Positions 13,435 to 14,015 of a stretch of 14,015 bases of DNA are shown one piece after another (the first letter of the stretch is position 1; each line of letters opens with the position of its first letter). The DNA is from Kiloniellales bacterium. Its GTDB lineage: Bacteria > Pseudomonadota > Alphaproteobacteria > Kiloniellales > JAKSDN01. The stretch lies in contig JAKSDN010001283.1 in the NCBI GenBank assembly GCA_022360075.1, positions 1 to 14,015 on the forward strand, written 5' to 3'. The notes beneath the pieces are model-generated. The model was not told where the DNA came from. It did no database searches and was given only the letters and a program-made list of their open reading frames with translations. A program made the position numbers and the translations under genes.

Positions 13435-14015
13435 TCAGGCGGGGACCTCCATTTCTCCCTCGCTGACCAGGACCGTAGCGCCGCCGACCCGCACCGCCGT
13501 GACCTGACCGGCCGCCTTGTCGGCCTCGATCTCGATCCGGCTCGGCCGGCCCATCTCGAGACCCTGGGCGACGACCCAACGGCAGGTGCCATCGCGGGCG
13601 GCCGCGCGCGACGCTAGGTAGCCGGCGAAGGCCGCTGCCGCGGCGCCCGTGGCGGGGTCTTCCGGAATCCCCATCGCCGGCGGGAACATGCGCGCCTGCC
13701 GGTCCGCCCCCTCGCCGGCTTCGGGCGTGAAGACGAAGACGTTGGGCGCCCAGAAGTCGGCCAGTGTGGATTGCCAGCGCGACATGTCGATTCGCACGCG
13801 CCCCAGAGCCGCGCGCGAGACGACGGGAACGAAAAGAAACGGCACCCCGCAGGACCAGGTCTCAGGTTTGTCGTCGCCCTGCAGAAGGTCCTCGGCTGTC
13901 AGGGACAGGACCTGGGCGAGCTCGGTCGCCGGCGGCGGCGCGGGCCCCTGCTCCGGCAATTGCGCCGCGGAGAGCTGCGAGAATACGGGACGGCCATCCT
14001 CGGCACGGATCTCGA
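13435..14015 (-). CDS. PhzF-family isomerase/epimerase-like protein (C-terminal part, runs off the window)
   Basis: About 193 C-terminal residues are visible. The frame is open to the last base of the window, and reading on past a TTG at 13957-13959 gives EDGRPVFSQLSAAQ, so that TTG is not the true start. The hallmark of the PhzF (diaminopimelate epimerase-fold) family is present: ARMFPPAMGIPEDPATGAAA, with the EDPATG loop that contacts the substrate carboxylate. The end, RPSRIEIEADKAAGQ..AVRVGGATVLVSEGEMEV, is also typical. The N-terminal half, with the catalytic Glu known from PhzF, lies outside the window. Most members outside phenazine clusters have no defined substrate, and no phenazine genes are seen here. 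An amino-acid epimerase or isomerase-like role is possible but unproven. Confidence 0.9.
   Translation of the reverse strand, partial: EIRAEDGRPVFSQLSAAQLPEQGPAPPPATELAQVLSLTAEDLLQGDDKPETWSCGVPFLFVPVVSRAALGRVRIDMSRWQSTLADFWAPNVFVFTPEAGEGADRQARMFPPAMGIPEDPATGAAAAAFAGYLASRAAARDGTCRWVVAQGLEMGRPSRIEIEADKAAGQVTAVRVGGATVLVSEGEMEVPA

Noticed and set aside
13435..14015. Phenazine biosynthesis locus suggested by the PhzF-like gene
   Set aside because: No other phz-type gene is present, and PhzF-like proteins are widespread outside phenazine pathways.

Overview
The window is high-GC DNA with dense coding on both strands. Family content suggests an alphaproteobacterium, probably Rhodospirillales-like: a ProU-type transporter with a double-length permease, a CHASE2 cyclase, an AGCS symporter, a CtrA-type box and several dispersed palindromic repeats. 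The genus cannot be fixed from the sequence alone. No rRNA, tRNA, CRISPR array, transposase or phage gene was seen.

Region 1 (1-6005, minus strand) is one transport and catabolism operon read right to left. It encodes a periplasmic binding protein (6005-5040), an ABC ATPase (4798-3740), a permease with two fused ProW-type modules (3740-1716), a choline-kinase-like phosphotransferase (1539-652) and the N-terminal part of a dimethylglycine/sarcosine dehydrogenase-like flavoenzyme (644 to the window edge). A divergent DeoR/GlpR-type regulator (6256-7044) is its likely controller. Together they look like an uptake, activation or sensing, and N-demethylation module for a quaternary or methylated amine, such as glycine betaine, choline, dimethylglycine or possibly TMAO. 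Both gaps of more than 100 bp inside the operon hold dispersed palindromic repeats.

Region 2 (7045-9866) has a small secreted protein of unknown function behind an AT-rich promoter region with a CtrA-type box. It runs tail to tail with a large CHASE2/class III nucleotide cyclase on the minus strand.

Region 3 (9867-12212, plus strand) is a two-gene unit: a UspA protein with an ATP-binding motif, then an AGCS-family sodium:alanine/glycine symporter. It ends at a strong 14-bp terminator hairpin. Another palindromic repeat lies just beyond.

Region 4 (12423-14015, minus strand) has a 93-residue single-pass membrane protein, a DUF1203 protein, and the C-terminal part of a PhzF-family isomerase/epimerase-like protein that runs off the window.

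Most of the content belongs to known families. The points most worth a second look are the double permease operon with its kinase and DeoR partner, the repeats at its internal junctions (one showing compensatory base changes), and the CtrA-type box framed by an inverted repeat.
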